Below, one piece after another: positions 36,210 through 45,423 of a stretch of DNA of 64,000 nt (position 1 is the stretch's first letter; the number at the start of each line of letters is the position of its first letter). The DNA lies in contig NZ_CP156628.1 in assembly GCF_039852015.1 (NCBI RefSeq), positions 248,001 through 312,000 of the forward strand. Direction: 5' to 3'. The position numbers and the translations under genes are program-made. Source of the stretch: Robbsia sp. KACC 23696 (GTDB lineage: Bacteria > Pseudomonadota > Gammaproteobacteria > Burkholderiales > Burkholderiaceae). The notes beneath the pieces are model-generated. The model was not told the origin of the DNA. It did not search any database and saw only the letters and a program-made list of their open reading frames with translations.

Positions 36210-38600
36210 ATGCAAAAAGCAATTGTTAAAATTCAAAACCTTAACGGCAAAAATAGTTTGAAATCCATAAGAATTCTGTTATGTGGAGTCAACGCTTTTT
36301 TGGCAATAGCTTTCCCGTTACATGCGTCGGCAGAGGGCACGGAAGATGTGCCTCCAATCCCGATTTGGATGCAAAATAGTGCGGATTCGCCGACGGTCCC
36401 AGCTAAATTGCAAGCGCAAGCAACGAGCAAAGCTCAAACATCGAATAATGGAGGGCGCGGCTCCGTAGTCTTAAATGATATCAACACCGGTGCATCCATT
36501 CCGAGTGTGTCCCAGTCTTCGGTATCGACGGTAGGAAGTTTGCCCGATATCCCAAATGCTTTTCAACGATTTGTTACGGATACTACGGGGCAAAGTTTAC
36601 CGATTTTTGGGCAAAATTTATTTCAAGGTGTTAATGGTCGAGCTTTTGGTGCAATTGATAATATTCCGGCGCCGTCGAACTATATCATTGGTCCAGGAGA
36701 CGAGATTCATTTGCAAGTTTGGGGCGGAGTCGACGCGGATTTAGTACTAGTCGTCGATCGAAATGGCCAAATAAATATTCCTAAGATCGGTACAATTACC
36801 GTTACTGGTTCCCCTGCGTCGGGACTTAATGGTCTGTTGAAAAGAGAGATTGGACGTGTCTTCAGCCTTTTCGAAGTGGCCGCATCGTTAGGGAAACTAA
36901 AATCAATACAAATTTACGTGGTTGGGCAGGCACGGAGACCCGGTGCATATACCGTCTCAAGTTTGTCAACTTTAGTAAATGCTTTGTTCGCAAGTGGCGG
37001 CCCGGGGCCGAACGGTACTATGCGACACATAGAGTTGCGCCGAGGCGGGAGTTTGATTACCTCTCTTGATCTTTACGGATTCATTACAAAGGGGGCCGCT
37101 GATGGTGACGTACATCTTCTTCCCGGAGACATAATTGTTATTCCGCCCGCCGGTCCGCGGGTTGCTCTGCTTGGAGCTTTGGACACGCCTGGGGTTTATG
37201 AGTTGAAAAGTCCGCAAGAGCCTTTGGGGCAAGTACTCGGCTATGCAGGAGGAACTACTGCATTGACAAGTATGGACAAGGTATCTATTGAACGAGTGGA
37301 CGACCCAACATTGACTGCACCGTCACGAAGTGTGATGAGCCGGAGTCTCGACGCTAGCGGACTGTCCAGCGTGATAAAAGACGGCGACGTAATTACACTT
37401 CAAAAAATCAATCCAGATTTTACTAACGCAATTACGTTGCGAGGTAACGTCGCTGCACCGTTACGTTATCCATTCAAAAAAGGCATGCACCTGTCAGATT
37501 TACTTCCCGAGCCAGCGGCACTTCTGACACCAGATTATTTCAAGCGGAAAAATGTGCTTGTTCAGATGGATAGTATTGATACGAAGGGCGATCAATCAAC
37601 AAGGCCTGAGCTTCGCCAAATCCATAGTCTGGCGGATGAGCCCAACTGGAATTATGCTGTAATTGAGCGTATGAATTCGAAGCTATTAACTACTGAGTTG
37701 ATTCCGTTCAATCTTGGGGCTGTTGTTCATAAAACTGATCCGAGCCAAAATCTCGCTTTACAGCCGGGTGACATTGTTACCATATTTGGGAATCGCGACA
37801 TGCGGCTACCACAGGCTGATCATACGCGTTTAGTCCGGGTGGACGGAGAGGTACGCGCCGCTGGGGTATATGAACTGCAGCCGGGTGACACGGTACAGTC
37901 CGTACTTCGGCGAGCTGGCGGCGTAACGGCTGAAGCATACCTCTATGGAACAGAATTTACGAGAGAGCAGACCAAGGTTCAGCAGCAGGCGAATCTTGCG
38001 GAGGCGATAAATCGCGTAGATCAACAATCTGGAGCGAAATTAGCCGCGCTAACCGCAAACCTCTCGTCGCCGGGATCAAGCGATGGCTTAGCAACACAGC
38101 TCGCTCGGCAACAACAGCAGCAAATAGCAAGATTGCGTGACTTGCATCCTAATGGCCGGGTATCCCTGGAGCTAAGCACCCAGACGCATACAATCGCAGA
38201 CCTTCCGGATCTCCCGTTGGAAAATGGAGATGCGATATATGTGCCCCCTATGCCTGCATTTGTGACGGTTGTTGGCGCGGTGAATAACGAGAACGCTTTA
38301 ATTTGGAAACCTAATCGCACAGTCGCAGATGTTCTAAATGTTGCTGGTGTTCAACGTGACATCGCAGATATTCGCGCTGCGTTCATCCTTCGCGCGGACG
38401 GAAGCGTGTTCTCGGAGAGCTCAGCTTCGTGGCTTCGATCCTTTAAATCGACCAAACTGATGCCCGGCGACACCGTAATTGTTCCGGAGCAAGTGGACCC
38501 CCGATCTCCGATGACCAAGTTCATGGCTGGGTTAAAAGATTGGACTCAGGTATTCGCGAATTTCGGTCTCGGCGCGGCTGCCATAACCGTTTTGAAATAA
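36210..38600 (+). CDS. SLBB-domain polysaccharide export protein (Wza/KpsD-like)
   Basis: 796 residues. Signal peptide ends near FPLHASA, without a lipobox cysteine. A Poly_export domain follows (YIIGPGDEIHLQVWGGVDAD, RNGQINIPKIGTITVTG), then at least four SLBB-type modules (IQIYVVGQARRPGAYTVSSL; PRVALLGALDTPGVYELKSP; RLVRVDGEVRAAGVYELQPG; AFVTVVGAVNNENALIWKP) alternating with LLPGDIIVIPP-type turns. It forms the outer-membrane/periplasmic channel for polymer export. It is about twice the length of Wza, closer to KpsD-type multi-SLBB channels. It follows the glycosyltransferase by 83 bp. Confidence 0.88.
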   Translation: MQKAIVKIQNLNGKNSLKSIRILLCGVNAFLAIAFPLHASAEGTEDVPPIPIWMQNSADSPTVPAKLQAQATSKAQTSNNGGRGSVVLNDINTGASIPSVSQSSVSTVGSLPDIPNAFQRFVTDTTGQSLPIFGQNLFQGVNGRAFGAIDNIPAPSNYIIGPGDEIHLQVWGGVDADLVLVVDRNGQINIPKIGTITVTGSPASGLNGLLKREIGRVFSLFEVAASLGKLKSIQIYVVGQARRPGAYTVSSLSTLVNALFASGGPGPNGTMRHIELRRGGSLITSLDLYGFITKGAADGDVHLLPGDIIVIPPAGPRVALLGALDTPGVYELKSPQEPLGQVLGYAGGTTALTSMDKVSIERVDDPTLTAPSRSVMSRSLDASGLSSVIKDGDVITLQKINPDFTNAITLRGNVAAPLRYPFKKGMHLSDLLPEPAALLTPDYFKRKNVLVQMDSIDTKGDQSTRPELRQIHSLADEPNWNYAVIERMNSKLLTTELIPFNLGAVVHKTDPSQNLALQPGDIVTIFGNRDMRLPQADHTRLVRVDGEVRAAGVYELQPGDTVQSVLRRAGGVTAEAYLYGTEFTREQTKVQQQANLAEAINRVDQQSGAKLAALTANLSSPGSSDGLATQLARQQQQQIARLRDLHPNGRVSLELSTQTHTIADLPDLPLENGDAIYVPPMPAFVTVVGAVNNENALIWKPNRTVADVLNVAGVQRDIADIRAAFILRADGSVFSESSASWLRSFKSTKLMPGDTVIVPEQVDPRSPMTKFMAGLKDWTQVFANFGLGAAAITVLK

Positions 38601-38624
38601 CGTTAATTAAAAGATATCCGCAAC

Positions 38625-39794
38625 ATGATCTCAAATCATAGTCCTGCCGAATTATTCGAAAAGCGACCGACCCACTTCATTGATATCATTTTGTTAGTCG
38701 GGCGGCATAAAAAGCCGCTATTTGCAGGAGCTGTCGTTGGATGCGTACTAGGTATCGCGACAGCGTATTCGTTGCCTAAAAGATATACGGCAAGCGCAGT
38801 AATTTTGCCTCCGCAGCCTGAAAAAACGGCGCTTAGTGGTCTAGATGCTCTTGGAGATGGTCTCGACTTAAGCGGAGCGTTGGGTGCAAAAAATTCAAAT
38901 GGTATGTTCATAGGGCTTCTGCAAAGCAATACTTTGCAAAACTTAGTTTCAAAAGAGAATAACTTAAAGTCTTATTTCAACGCAAATAACGATCAAGATG
39001 TGTCGAAGATTTTAGAAAAAAATGTTGAAATTTCTACCGACAAAAAAACTGGATTTATCCTAATATCCGTTAAGGATCGATCACCTGCTATAGCTGCAAC
39101 TTTGGCGAATTCATATGTTAAGGAATTGCAGGTAATGTTAGGAACCGTTGCGATGACGGACGCACAACAACGTCACGTTTTTTACGAAAATGAAATTAAA
39201 AAAAACCAAGCGAAACTGTCGCTCGATCAGAGCCAGCTAGATAGCGCAATGAGGAATAGTGGTTTTGTTAGTTTGGAGGGTCAAGTTACATCGGTGATTC
39301 GCGATACGGCAACATTGCAAGCTAAAATAGCCGATGGCGAAGTCCAGTTGTCCTCCCTCAATACCTATGCGACCGATGAAAATCCGGATGTCATTAAATT
39401 AAAAGCAAAAATCAACGCATTGAAAAGACAACTTTCGCAACTGGAAACAGGCAACGACGATGTTCAAAAATCCGGCGGCGACCTAAGCGCTATTTCAACA
39501 GGGCGACTTGTCCGCGAAATCAAGTACGACGAATCCGTGATTGATCAAATGCGGAAACAATTAGAAATTGCAAAGATTGATGAAGCTAAACAAGGTGCTT
39601 TTGTTCAGCAGATAGATATGGCGGTTCCGCCTATACGAGCAACATCGCCTCAAAAAATGCTTGTAATATCGATCGCCTTATTGATCGGATCGACTTTAGG
39701 CTTGGTTTTTTCGCTATTTAAAACATCATTTTCTGATTCAGAAGATTTTAGGGAAAAAATTGGCAGTCTTCGTAAGGCTTGGAGTTGGAAGTGA
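38625..39794 (+). CDS. Polysaccharide co-polymerase (Wzz/KpsE-like chain-length protein)
   Basis: 389 residues with an N-terminal cytoplasmic tip, TM1 (PLFAGAVVGCVLGIATAYSL), the Wzz motif RYTASAVILPPQPEK, a long periplasmic helical region with coiled coil (about 170-310), and TM2 preceded by the Pro-rich segment (AVPPIRATSPQKMLVISIAL). It controls chain length and may contact the SLBB channel encoded 24 bp upstream. There is no C-terminal tyrosine-kinase domain, and no Wzc/Wzb homologue lies in the window. Confidence 0.87.
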   Translation: MISNHSPAELFEKRPTHFIDIILLVGRHKKPLFAGAVVGCVLGIATAYSLPKRYTASAVILPPQPEKTALSGLDALGDGLDLSGALGAKNSNGMFIGLLQSNTLQNLVSKENNLKSYFNANNDQDVSKILEKNVEISTDKKTGFILISVKDRSPAIAATLANSYVKELQVMLGTVAMTDAQQRHVFYENEIKKNQAKLSLDQSQLDSAMRNSGFVSLEGQVTSVIRDTATLQAKIADGEVQLSSLNTYATDENPDVIKLKAKINALKRQLSQLETGNDDVQKSGGDLSAISTGRLVREIKYDESVIDQMRKQLEIAKIDEAKQGAFVQQIDMAVPPIRATSPQKMLVISIALLIGSTLGLVFSLFKTSFSDSEDFREKIGSLRKAWSWK

Positions 39795-39858
39795 AATTCA
39801 ATTACACACGCGTGTTCGCAATTAAAGCATCCGCTGAAAAATTACATAAATAAAATCA

Positions 39859-40947
39859 ATGTTTCTTCTGATAACTTCATTTTTATACATTTTGCAATGT
39901 GCAGTAGCTCAATTATCAGGGGCGAATTGGCGTAAAATTCTGTTGATCATCTCTGGCTTAATGGCCGCAGTGTATTCATGTTTTTACGCAAAAGATTCTC
40001 CTATTTATCATAATGCGTATCAGATGTACGGCGCAACTGATTTTTCGAATTTTGCGGTTGAGCGGATAAACATGGAGCCGCTATTTCTTGTTGTATCAAA
40101 AATAAATCATGCTATTGGCCTTCCTGTTTTCTTTGTATTTTTGATTTTTGCATTTATTTCCGTATCGACGAAAATCAGTTTAATATCGAAGGTTAGCATT
40201 TCTCCAAAAATTTCTTTTGGTTTGTTTTTTTGTTATTTTTTTATATTACATGATTCAACCCAAATTCGCGCTTCTATTGGCATAGCCGTCGCTTATTACG
40301 CAATATATTTGCTTTCGCAAAACAAAAAATTTATATTTATATTTGTTATAATTTTTTCTGGAGTGTTTGTGCATTCCAGTAGTTTTATCGCATTGCTGTT
40401 GCTGCCCTATAACTTGCTCGGTAGGAGGATAAATAATTTCGATTTAAAAGTTTTAATTTTATCCCTTTTTATTGGGGCAATTACAGCAACTGTTTCGTTG
40501 GTATCGCTGGCAAATTTTAAAATAGCGGCATTACTTATCATTACCAATAAACTCGCGATATACGGTGAAAATGCCGAAGAACTAACTCGTGTCGGCCCAT
40601 TTTCGACATTTCACATAATGTCATTTTTATTTACCTCATTTTTTCTTTTTGTCAGTAAATCTTTTGGCCGAGCAGAGTTCTTATTTTTTAGATGTTTATG
40701 CATAGCGAATTTAGCTTTTGTGGTTTTTCCAGATTTCAAGGTAATACAATTTCGGCTGGTCGAATTTCTTTTATTTTCGACAGTTTTTTTAGTTCCCCGA
40801 GGCCTCAATTTTGTCTCCGAAAAAACTAATTTGTCTTTTGGTAAAGTGATTGCGCCAATTTATTTTTCGTTGTGTCTAGTGATTTTTGTTTTTTATACTG
40901 GAGTATATCAAATGCTACAGTATAGAAGTTTTGATTGGAATGGGTGA
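39859..40947 (+). CDS. EpsG-like exopolysaccharide polymerase (Wzy-type)
   Basis: 362 very hydrophobic residues with about ten membrane segments. The pattern SPIYHNAYQMYG, MEPLFLVVSKINHAIGLPVF, HDSTQIRASIGIAVAYYAIY and VHSSSFIALLLLPYNLL is characteristic of the EpsG family that polymerises lipid-linked repeat units in the periplasm. It is the only polymerase candidate in the locus. It overlaps the next gene by 8 bp. Strongly AT-rich. Confidence 0.82.
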   Translation: MFLLITSFLYILQCAVAQLSGANWRKILLIISGLMAAVYSCFYAKDSPIYHNAYQMYGATDFSNFAVERINMEPLFLVVSKINHAIGLPVFFVFLIFAFISVSTKISLISKVSISPKISFGLFFCYFFILHDSTQIRASIGIAVAYYAIYLLSQNKKFIFIFVIIFSGVFVHSSSFIALLLLPYNLLGRRINNFDLKVLILSLFIGAITATVSLVSLANFKIAALLIITNKLAIYGENAEELTRVGPFSTFHIMSFLFTSFFLFVSKSFGRAEFLFFRCLCIANLAFVVFPDFKVIQFRLVEFLLFSTVFLVPRGLNFVSEKTNLSFGKVIAPIYFSLCLVIFVFYTGVYQMLQYRSFDWNG

Positions 40948-41938
40948 AATGGTATATTGCATAATACTAAACTGGAATAATTGGGTGGACACAGTTGCAT
41001 GTGTTGAGTCAATTTTGGGGATGCAGTCTACGTCGATTAGAGTAATTGTTTGTGATAATTGTTCGACCGATGACTCGTTTGTAGAAATGTCGAAATTTTT
41101 TTCAAGGAATTCGAATATTTCTGAGTTAGGTGGTTATTTGGAAGTCGATGTGAAAGATTGTGACTTCAATGGCAGTGCCGACCCATTTCTAACTCTAGTT
41201 CAAGTTGGTGAAAATAATGGATATGCCGCAGGAAACAACGCTGGCATAAAAATAGCACTATCGAAGTTTAACATGAGGGCAATTTGGATATTAAATAATG
41301 ACACTATCTTAGATAATCGCGCCTTTCATGAGTTAATTAACGCATCAAATAGGTTTGGCAACGAGTACATATTGGGAAGCGCATTGTGCGATCTTGATTC
41401 GCCAAATAAAATCCAGATGCTTGGGGGGCGATTAAACAAGATGCTCGGGGTGCCGATAAAAATAGGGAAGAATAAAGACATTAGAAGTTATGCTGAAATA
41501 TTCGATGTTGACTACGTGTGCGGTGCTTCTATTTTTATACCAAAAGAAGTTATTTTAAGTATCGGAGTTATGGATGAGCGCTATTTTTTATACTGGGAAG
41601 AAACGGACTATTGCTTTAGATTTAGTTTTATCACTGGAAAAAAACCTAAGTGTGTTCCGACGAGTGTTGTATTCCACAAGGAAGGCGCGAAAGTAGGACG
41701 CAGAACTTTCACGCAGAGAAATCTGGACGCAATTAATTGCATGCGATTTTTTACAAGATTTTTCCCAATTTATGCTATTAGCGTTTTTTTTATAAAACCA
41801 GTAGTTGATATTTATTCCGCCGCGAAAAATGGTGAGCTGTCTTTGTCGTGGTTTTACATATCATGGCATTGGTTTTTTGTCGCGATAAGGGCATCCAAGA
41901 GTACTTCAACACGAAAATTGCTTGATAAAAAAGTGTGA
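40940..41938 (+). CDS. Glycosyltransferase family 2 (rhamnosyltransferase-like)
   Basis: 332 residues of a GT-A enzyme: YCIILNWNNWVDTVACVESI, VIVCDNCSTDDSF, a split VGENNGYAAGNNAGIKIAL, the metal-binding segment WILNNDTILDN, and YFLYWEETDYCFRFSF in the acceptor domain. This is the layout of dTDP-rhamnosyltransferase-like enzymes, but no rml genes are present locally and the donor is uncertain. The start could be ATG 40940 or 40949. A C-terminal hydrophobic stretch (about 285-315) may anchor it to the membrane. Confidence 0.8.
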   Translation: MGEMVYCIILNWNNWVDTVACVESILGMQSTSIRVIVCDNCSTDDSFVEMSKFFSRNSNISELGGYLEVDVKDCDFNGSADPFLTLVQVGENNGYAAGNNAGIKIALSKFNMRAIWILNNDTILDNRAFHELINASNRFGNEYILGSALCDLDSPNKIQMLGGRLNKMLGVPIKIGKNKDIRSYAEIFDVDYVCGASIFIPKEVILSIGVMDERYFLYWEETDYCFRFSFITGKKPKCVPTSVVFHKEGAKVGRRTFTQRNLDAINCMRFFTRFFPIYAISVFFIKPVVDIYSAAKNGELSLSWFYISWHWFFVAIRASKSTSTRKLLDKKV

Positions 41939-41946
41939 GCTATAAC

Positions 41947-42972
41947 ATGTCGGAATTGATTTTATTTGATGGACGGGTGTTGTCTCGTGACACAATCACG
42001 GGCGTTGAGCGCTACGCGGCTGAAATATTTGAAGGTGTATCCACTAGGAAAAATACGCTTCTTGCGCATCCTAAATGCGGAGGGACGGCTCGAGATCATA
42101 TCTGGGTCCAGGCAATGCTTCCGTTGCTGGCGACGAGACTTAACGCTACAACAGTGTTTTGTCCGGTAATGGATGCACCCATTTTTTTGGCTAATAAGAT
42201 ACGACTCGTAGTGACTATACACGACTTGGCGTTCTTAAGAAATCCTGAAATGTACAATAGCGGCTTCAGATTGTATTATAAATCAGTTATGCCATTTATT
42301 TTACGCCGAGCTAACTCAATAATCTGTTTATCAAATTTTGAAAAAGAATATATTTCTGAACGATTTAAAGTCGCGCCGGAGAAAATTCATGTTGTATACC
42401 ATGGGGTATCGGATAAGTTTCGCCAAGTCCAACCCAAAAAGAAGCTGATATTAGCTGTTTCGGCGAGAAATAAACACAAAAACATAGCTCGATTAGTGTC
42501 TGCTTTCGCAAGCATTGCAGACAAGATTCCGCATAAACTAGTACTCGTTGGGCCGAAAAGATCAATAATTTCTGACTCAGAAAATTTTGACGATATTTTA
42601 GATGTCCTCCGAAAAAAAAATAAGATTATAGAGACCGGGTACGTTTCCGATGCTGAACTGGTGGAATGGTATGGTAAAGCGGAGATTTTTGCTTTTCCTT
42701 CGTTATTTGAAGGTTTTGGGTTTCCACCACTTGAGGCAATGGCTTCCGGATGTGCTGTAACTTGCTCCCAGGCGTCTGTACTTCCAGAAATATGCGGTGG
42801 CGGCGCAGTTTACTTCGATCCTACGTCAATTGAAGATATTGCGTCAAAGCTGCTCCTTTTAGCAACAAATGAACAGATCCGAAATGAGATGGTTAAAAAA
42901 GGTACGTCTCACGCTAGTGCTTTTACTTGGGATCGTTGCATAGCCCAGACGTTGACGGCGTTAGAACGTTAA
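41947..42972 (+). CDS. Glycosyltransferase family 4
   Basis: 341 residues of a GT-B glycosyltransferase. VTIHDLAFLRNPEMYN and NSIICLSNFEKEYISERF are in the N-terminal half, VYHGVSDKF at the domain junction, and ILAVSARNKHKNIARLVSAF, LVEWYGKAEIFAFPSLFEGF, then PPLEAMASG with the EX7E pair in the C-terminal half. It resembles mannosyl- or fucosyltransferases of exopolysaccharide loci, sugar unproven. GAG sits seven bases before ATG 41947; a GTG at 41935 overlaps the previous stop. Confidence 0.85.
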   Translation: MSELILFDGRVLSRDTITGVERYAAEIFEGVSTRKNTLLAHPKCGGTARDHIWVQAMLPLLATRLNATTVFCPVMDAPIFLANKIRLVVTIHDLAFLRNPEMYNSGFRLYYKSVMPFILRRANSIICLSNFEKEYISERFKVAPEKIHVVYHGVSDKFRQVQPKKKLILAVSARNKHKNIARLVSAFASIADKIPHKLVLVGPKRSIISDSENFDDILDVLRKKNKIIETGYVSDAELVEWYGKAEIFAFPSLFEGFGFPPLEAMASGCAVTCSQASVLPEICGGGAVYFDPTSIEDIASKLLLLATNEQIRNEMVKKGTSHASAFTWDRCIAQTLTALER

Positions 42973-43002
42973 TTAAATTATTTTAATATCCGTAGGGTTT
43001 TT

Positions 43003-43911
43003 ATGAAAATTGCATGTATTTTACCAACTTTTAATGCTGGTCCGTCGTTGGATGATGCATTGCATCGGATAATTAATCAATCTGTGGCACTATCCATTTT
43101 TGTTGTCGACTCAAGCTCGACGGACGAAACGCAATCAATTTTAAAACAAAATAATATTCAATTTTATTCAATTTTATCAAAGGATTTTAACCATGGAGGG
43201 ACGCGTCAAAGTATTGTCGAAAAAAATAGCGGTTTTGATATTTATATTTTTGTGACACAAGATGCACTGTTAAATGATCAATATGCCATTGAAAATATAG
43301 TCAAGCCTTTTTCTGACCCCATGGTCGGCGCCGTTTGTGGCAGACAGATACCACATGATAATGCCGATCGTTTCGCTTCACATGCGAGGCTGTTCAATTA
43401 TCCCAATAAAAGTTTTATTCGAGATCGAGGGGATATCCCAAAGTTGGGATTGAAAGCAGCGTTTATGTCGAATTCTTTTGCTGCTTATCGTTCGACGGCG
43501 CTCACTTCAGTTGGTGGATTCCCTTCGAATTTAATATTTGGAGAGGATATGTATGTAGCCGCAAAATTATTGCTGGATGGTTGGAAGATTTCATATGAAA
43601 GCAGTGCTATTTGCAAACATTCGCACAATTATTCATTGGAAGAAGAGTTTCGCCGTTATTTTGACATGGGCGTGTTCCACGCGCGCGAGAGTTGGATTTC
43701 CGACGCATTTGGTTCCGCGAACAACGAAGGGAAGAGATTTGTTCGTTCCGAATTAAAATATGTACGTTCCGGAGGATTGGCTTTTATTTTTAAATCTATG
43801 ATTAGAACGTTTGTGAAGTTGTTAGGGTATAAAATTGGAAAAATTGAAAGTAAGTTGCCAATTTTTATAAAAAAGAAAATAGGGATGCACAGGCGGTATT
43901 GGGTCGAATAA
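43003..43911 (+). CDS. Glycosyltransferase family 2
   Basis: 302 residues: IACILPTFNAGPSLDDALHR, FVVDSSSTDETQSIL, KDFNHGGTRQSIVEKNSG, FVTQDALLNDQY and VGAVCGRQIPHDNADRFASH. The NHGGTR motif and QDA triplet are typical of rhamnosyltransferases. It would act on the cytoplasmic face during repeat-unit assembly. It stands 30 bp after the previous gene and about 100 bp before wzx. Confidence 0.83.
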   Translation: MKIACILPTFNAGPSLDDALHRIINQSVALSIFVVDSSSTDETQSILKQNNIQFYSILSKDFNHGGTRQSIVEKNSGFDIYIFVTQDALLNDQYAIENIVKPFSDPMVGAVCGRQIPHDNADRFASHARLFNYPNKSFIRDRGDIPKLGLKAAFMSNSFAAYRSTALTSVGGFPSNLIFGEDMYVAAKLLLDGWKISYESSAICKHSHNYSLEEEFRRYFDMGVFHARESWISDAFGSANNEGKRFVRSELKYVRSGGLAFIFKSMIRTFVKLLGYKIGKIESKLPIFIKKKIGMHRRYWVE

Positions 43912-44012
43912 TTTCTTTCAACTGATCAGACGTCGGCGATAAATAGCAGGTTTTATTCCGAAAAGACGCTCTCGGGAATTCGAGTAATTATTTAAACAAA
44001 TATTTTAGTGTA

Positions 44013-45419
44013 ATGAAAAAAATATATAATATTGAAAATATAGGAAAGATCACAAGAAATTTATTTTGGCTTTTCGTTGAAAGGGGGGGGCAATTTGCCT
44101 TGGCGATCATCATTTCGGGAATGCTTGCGCGTGGACTTGGCCCAGATGATTTTGGTAAGTGGCAATACGCTAATTCTATCTTGCTTATCATATCGCCGCT
44201 GACGTGGGTGTGCGGCGCTGAAATCCTTGTGCCATTGATGGTACGTAGTTTGGCGGAAAATGGAAAGACTCGAGTTGACAATATGTCGATAGATTCGATT
44301 CCTGCTATAAACGATATTATTGGGACTGCATTCGTTATAAGACTCATCGCATCGATTTTTGTGGTCTTCGTGTCGGGACTTGTTGTAGTTTTGTTTGGTC
44401 AACGAAGCACTGTTGATCCGGTGGTTTCGAATATTTTTTTTGGCTTTCTAGGCGCCTTATTGTTTCGTGAACCTTTTGCTGTTTTTACTGCGTGGTTGCA
44501 GGCTCGCACTCATTCCAGGCCTGCGCTGTTGGTGAGTCTGATTGCTGCAGTAATGAAAACGGTCTTACTTTACATTTTTATTAAATTTAGCTTTTCGACT
44601 AAATTTTATTCGTCACTATGGGCGTTTGAATCAATTGTGGTTGCCGTTGGTTTGTGTTGGATTTACGTTCTTTTTAAATCGAGACGCCCTATCTTTTTAG
44701 TAAATAAATATTATAAATATAATGTAGAAAATTTAAAATGTTCTTTAAAAGCGAGATTCAATAATATAGTTAAGGTGTTAAGTGATTGGAATTTTCGAAC
44801 CGAGATGGCAAGAGATCTGCTTTTAAATGGCGCTGTTTTTTGGGTTGCTTTGATTTTTTACACGGTTTTTTTGAAAATTGATCGGATTATTTTACAGCGG
44901 TACGTCGGCTATGACGTTCTTGGGCAGTATGGGGCGGCGCAGCAAATTACCGAAAATTGGATAACGATGGCGTTAATGATTGCGCAAACTGTCGCTCCAA
45001 TATTTATTTTTGGTGTTGTCGATAGGAAAAAGCTCAGAAGAAATATAGCGGTTTTGTCGTTGATAGTAACAATATTCATGTCGCTTGGCGCTATTATTAT
45101 AAGTTATTTTTCAACCGATATCATCCGGTTGGTTTTTGGCGGTAAATTTGTCGATGCGGCTCGTTATCTCACATGGTCAACATGGATCGCGGTTCTTGTA
45201 GGAATTCAATCTATTACTTCACAATATTTATTAAAATTTCAAATGAAAGGCTCTGTTCTTTTCAAGTGGTGCATAGCATTTCTCGCGGCTATTATTTTCG
45301 ATATAATATTAATCCCTATCTATGGCGGGTATGGTGCGTTACTCGGGGTGGCGAGTGGTTACCTTGTCGCTTTAATAATCGATATTTTTGTGATATGTTT
45401 TACTTTTAAGAGGGTGTAA
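44013..45419 (+). CDS. Wzx-type repeat-unit flippase (MATE/polysaccharide transporter family)
   Basis: 468 residues with about 12 membrane segments: ILARGLGPDDFGKWQYA-like opening (MLARGLGPDDFGKWQYANSI), FYTVFLKIDRIILQRYVGYD, VLGQYGAAQQITENWITM, and WSTWIAVLVGIQSITSQYLL. It flips lipid-linked repeat units to the periplasm for the EpsG-like polymerase. A run of eight Gs (44083-44090) near codon 25 lies in frame (ERGGQ), a potential slippage site at the very start of the gene. Confidence 0.85.
   Translation: MKKIYNIENIGKITRNLFWLFVERGGQFALAIIISGMLARGLGPDDFGKWQYANSILLIISPLTWVCGAEILVPLMVRSLAENGKTRVDNMSIDSIPAINDIIGTAFVIRLIASIFVVFVSGLVVVLFGQRSTVDPVVSNIFFGFLGALLFREPFAVFTAWLQARTHSRPALLVSLIAAVMKTVLLYIFIKFSFSTKFYSSLWAFESIVVAVGLCWIYVLFKSRRPIFLVNKYYKYNVENLKCSLKARFNNIVKVLSDWNFRTEMARDLLLNGAVFWVALIFYTVFLKIDRIILQRYVGYDVLGQYGAAQQITENWITMALMIAQTVAPIFIFGVVDRKKLRRNIAVLSLIVTIFMSLGAIIISYFSTDIIRLVFGGKFVDAARYLTWSTWIAVLVGIQSITSQYLLKFQMKGSVLFKWCIAFLAAIIFDIILIPIYGGYGALLGVASGYLVALIIDIFVICFTFKRV
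44083..44090 (+). repeat. G8 homopolymer near the 5' end of wzx
   Basis: Eight consecutive Gs in an AT-rich gene, covering codons 24-26. Any single-base change in tract length would shift the frame after about 25 residues and silence the flippase. Confidence 0.9.
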
Positions 45420-45423
45420 TTTT

